The translations under genes were made by a program, and so were the position numbers. Source: an uncultured Pseudomonadota bacterium (GTDB taxonomy: Bacteria; Pseudomonadota; Gammaproteobacteria; Burkholderiales; SCOH01). From it: a stretch of 6,539 nt of DNA. Positions 5,819 to 6,539 of the stretch are shown here, in pieces. The notes below the pieces were generated by a model. The model saw only the letters and a list, made by a program, of their open reading frames with translations. It was not told the DNA's origin and made no database searches. Each line of letters starts with the position of its first letter. Position 1 is the first letter of the stretch. The stretch spans positions 1 to 6,539 of the forward strand of contig CALMFQ010000375.1 in assembly GCA_937863215.1 (NCBI GenBank), read 5' to 3'.

Positions 5819-6539
5819 TTAGCGACGCTTGTCCGGCCGGTAAGACAGGATCGGCGCATAGCCTTCCGGCGGAATCGAGGTATCGAGCTTGTAACTGCGG
5901 TAATTGGCCCGATCCGCCAGCCCCAGCTGGATCAGGATGGTATGCGGCAGGGTTTTGCCGCGGCCCTCGAGATGGCTTACCGCGACATTGGTCACCACCC
6001 GTGCCTGGCTGACGCCCTTGGTGTCGGCGGCGGCGTATAGCTCTTGCTTGCGGATCAGCCCGGCGATTTCACGCGTCAGATCGTAGGCAACGATGCGCAC
6101 CGTCTCGCTCAGCCCGGCTTCCTGCAACGGCAGGCGTGCCGCCGGTGCGCAGCCGGTGCAGCCGATGATGTAATCGATCTTGCTGCCGTGTTCGGCCAGC
6201 ATTCTCGCAGCCAGCTGCGATTGCTCGATGCGGTCACTGTCGCCGTAGCGGATATCGACGATCTTTACCGGCAGCGGCGCCGTCTGTGCCGCTTCGCGTG
6301 TGCCGTCGACTTCACCCTTGACCCAGCCGGTGCCGGCCGGGCCAGGCAGCAGGGCGATATTCACCGATTTCAGGCCGCGTTGCTGTGCATCGCGGATCAC
6401 CCAGCGGGTGGCATCCAGCCCCATGCTTTTGAGCGAAGTGGTGACTTTTAACGTAAAATCGTCGCTGGTGCTGTCGTTGGCCAGCTCGAACACCGGAATG
6501 CCGGCAGCGCGCGCCTTGGCGATGGAAGCATTATTGGCG
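5819..6539 (-). CDS. TorT-family periplasmic binding protein, N-terminus beyond right edge
   Basis: The frame is open to the right edge (reading ANNASIAKARAAGIPVFELA at the boundary), so the GTG at 6493 is an internal valine codon and the gene is partial: 240 codons are visible. TorT-like proteins are periplasmic, have the ribose-binding-protein fold, and present ligand to a membrane receptor; E. coli TorT senses trimethylamine N-oxide with TorS. Matching stretches as I remember TorT are VNIALLPGPAGTGWVKGEVDG, PVKIVDIRYGDSD, the ML..H..ID segment, and SIPPEGYAPILSY near the C-terminus. About 100 residues, including the export signal, should lie beyond the edge. Odd points: a CTGC (CxxC) at 6149-6160 and no tryptophan where I recall VPWFQMG in E. 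coli TorT. No tor reductase genes are seen. Its neighbour suggests it serves the GGDEF/EAL receptor. Family call is firm; the ligand is unknown. Confidence 0.82.
   Translation of the reverse strand, partial: ANNASIAKARAAGIPVFELANDSTSDDFTLKVTTSLKSMGLDATRWVIRDAQQRGLKSVNIALLPGPAGTGWVKGEVDGTREAAQTAPLPVKIVDIRYGDSDRIEQSQLAARMLAEHGSKIDYIIGCTGCAPAARLPLQEAGLSETVRIVAYDLTREIAGLIRKQELYAAADTKGVSQARVVTNVAVSHLEGRGKTLPHTILIQLGLADRANYRSYKLDTSIPPEGYAPILSYRPDKRR

Noticed and set aside
4920..5822. Plus-strand open frame of 300 codons
   Set aside because: Antisense to the periplasmic part of the GGDEF/EAL protein, with no family resemblance and no ribosome site.

Overview
The window is GC-rich (with one conspicuous AT-rich patch near 1230-1290) and looks like chromosomal DNA of a betaproteobacterium, probably of the Neisseriales/Chromobacterium-like group. 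That assignment is an inference from the RuvA and RluA sequence style and from general composition; no rRNA or other decisive marker is present. Every convincing gene is on the minus strand, so the biological order runs from the right edge to the left edge: TorT-type periplasmic binding protein (5' end missing) -> membrane GGDEF/EAL protein -> rluA -> Sfp-type phosphopantetheinyl transferase -> small HTH protein -> 71-residue hypothetical -> ruvA (3' end missing). The long plus-strand open frames are antisense shadows of these genes.

Right half (2730-6539). A TorT-family sugar-binding-fold protein is followed after 62 bp by a 1008-residue inner-membrane receptor with a roughly 300-residue periplasmic region, HAMP-like linker, PAS, GGDEF and EAL domains. 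The catalytic motifs of both enzymatic domains look intact and an RxxD inhibitory site is present. The pair reads as a ligand-sensing module that would feed a periplasmic signal into cyclic-di-GMP. It resembles NspS-MbaA in layout, but uses a TorT-type binding protein, which in E. coli serves a histidine kinase instead.

Middle (1307-2663). rluA, with its own -10-like promoter element, is followed almost without a gap by a 4'-phosphopantetheinyl transferase gene, probably in one transcript. These are housekeeping RNA modification and carrier-protein activation. No carrier-protein or synthase gene is visible nearby.

Left (1-1290). A small XRE-like HTH protein sits directly downstream of a striking AT-rich array of inverted repeats (two nested palindromes), a likely operator. 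Its C-terminus carries QADLF, a good match to the bacterial sliding-clamp-binding pentapeptide. A 71-residue unknown protein with a strong ribosome binding site follows. After a 274-bp intergenic stretch holding a terminator-like hairpin and a -10 element, the first 115 codons of ruvA run off the left edge. The HTH gene with its palindromic promoter and clamp-like motif, and the TorT/c-di-GMP cassette, are the two parts most worth following up.
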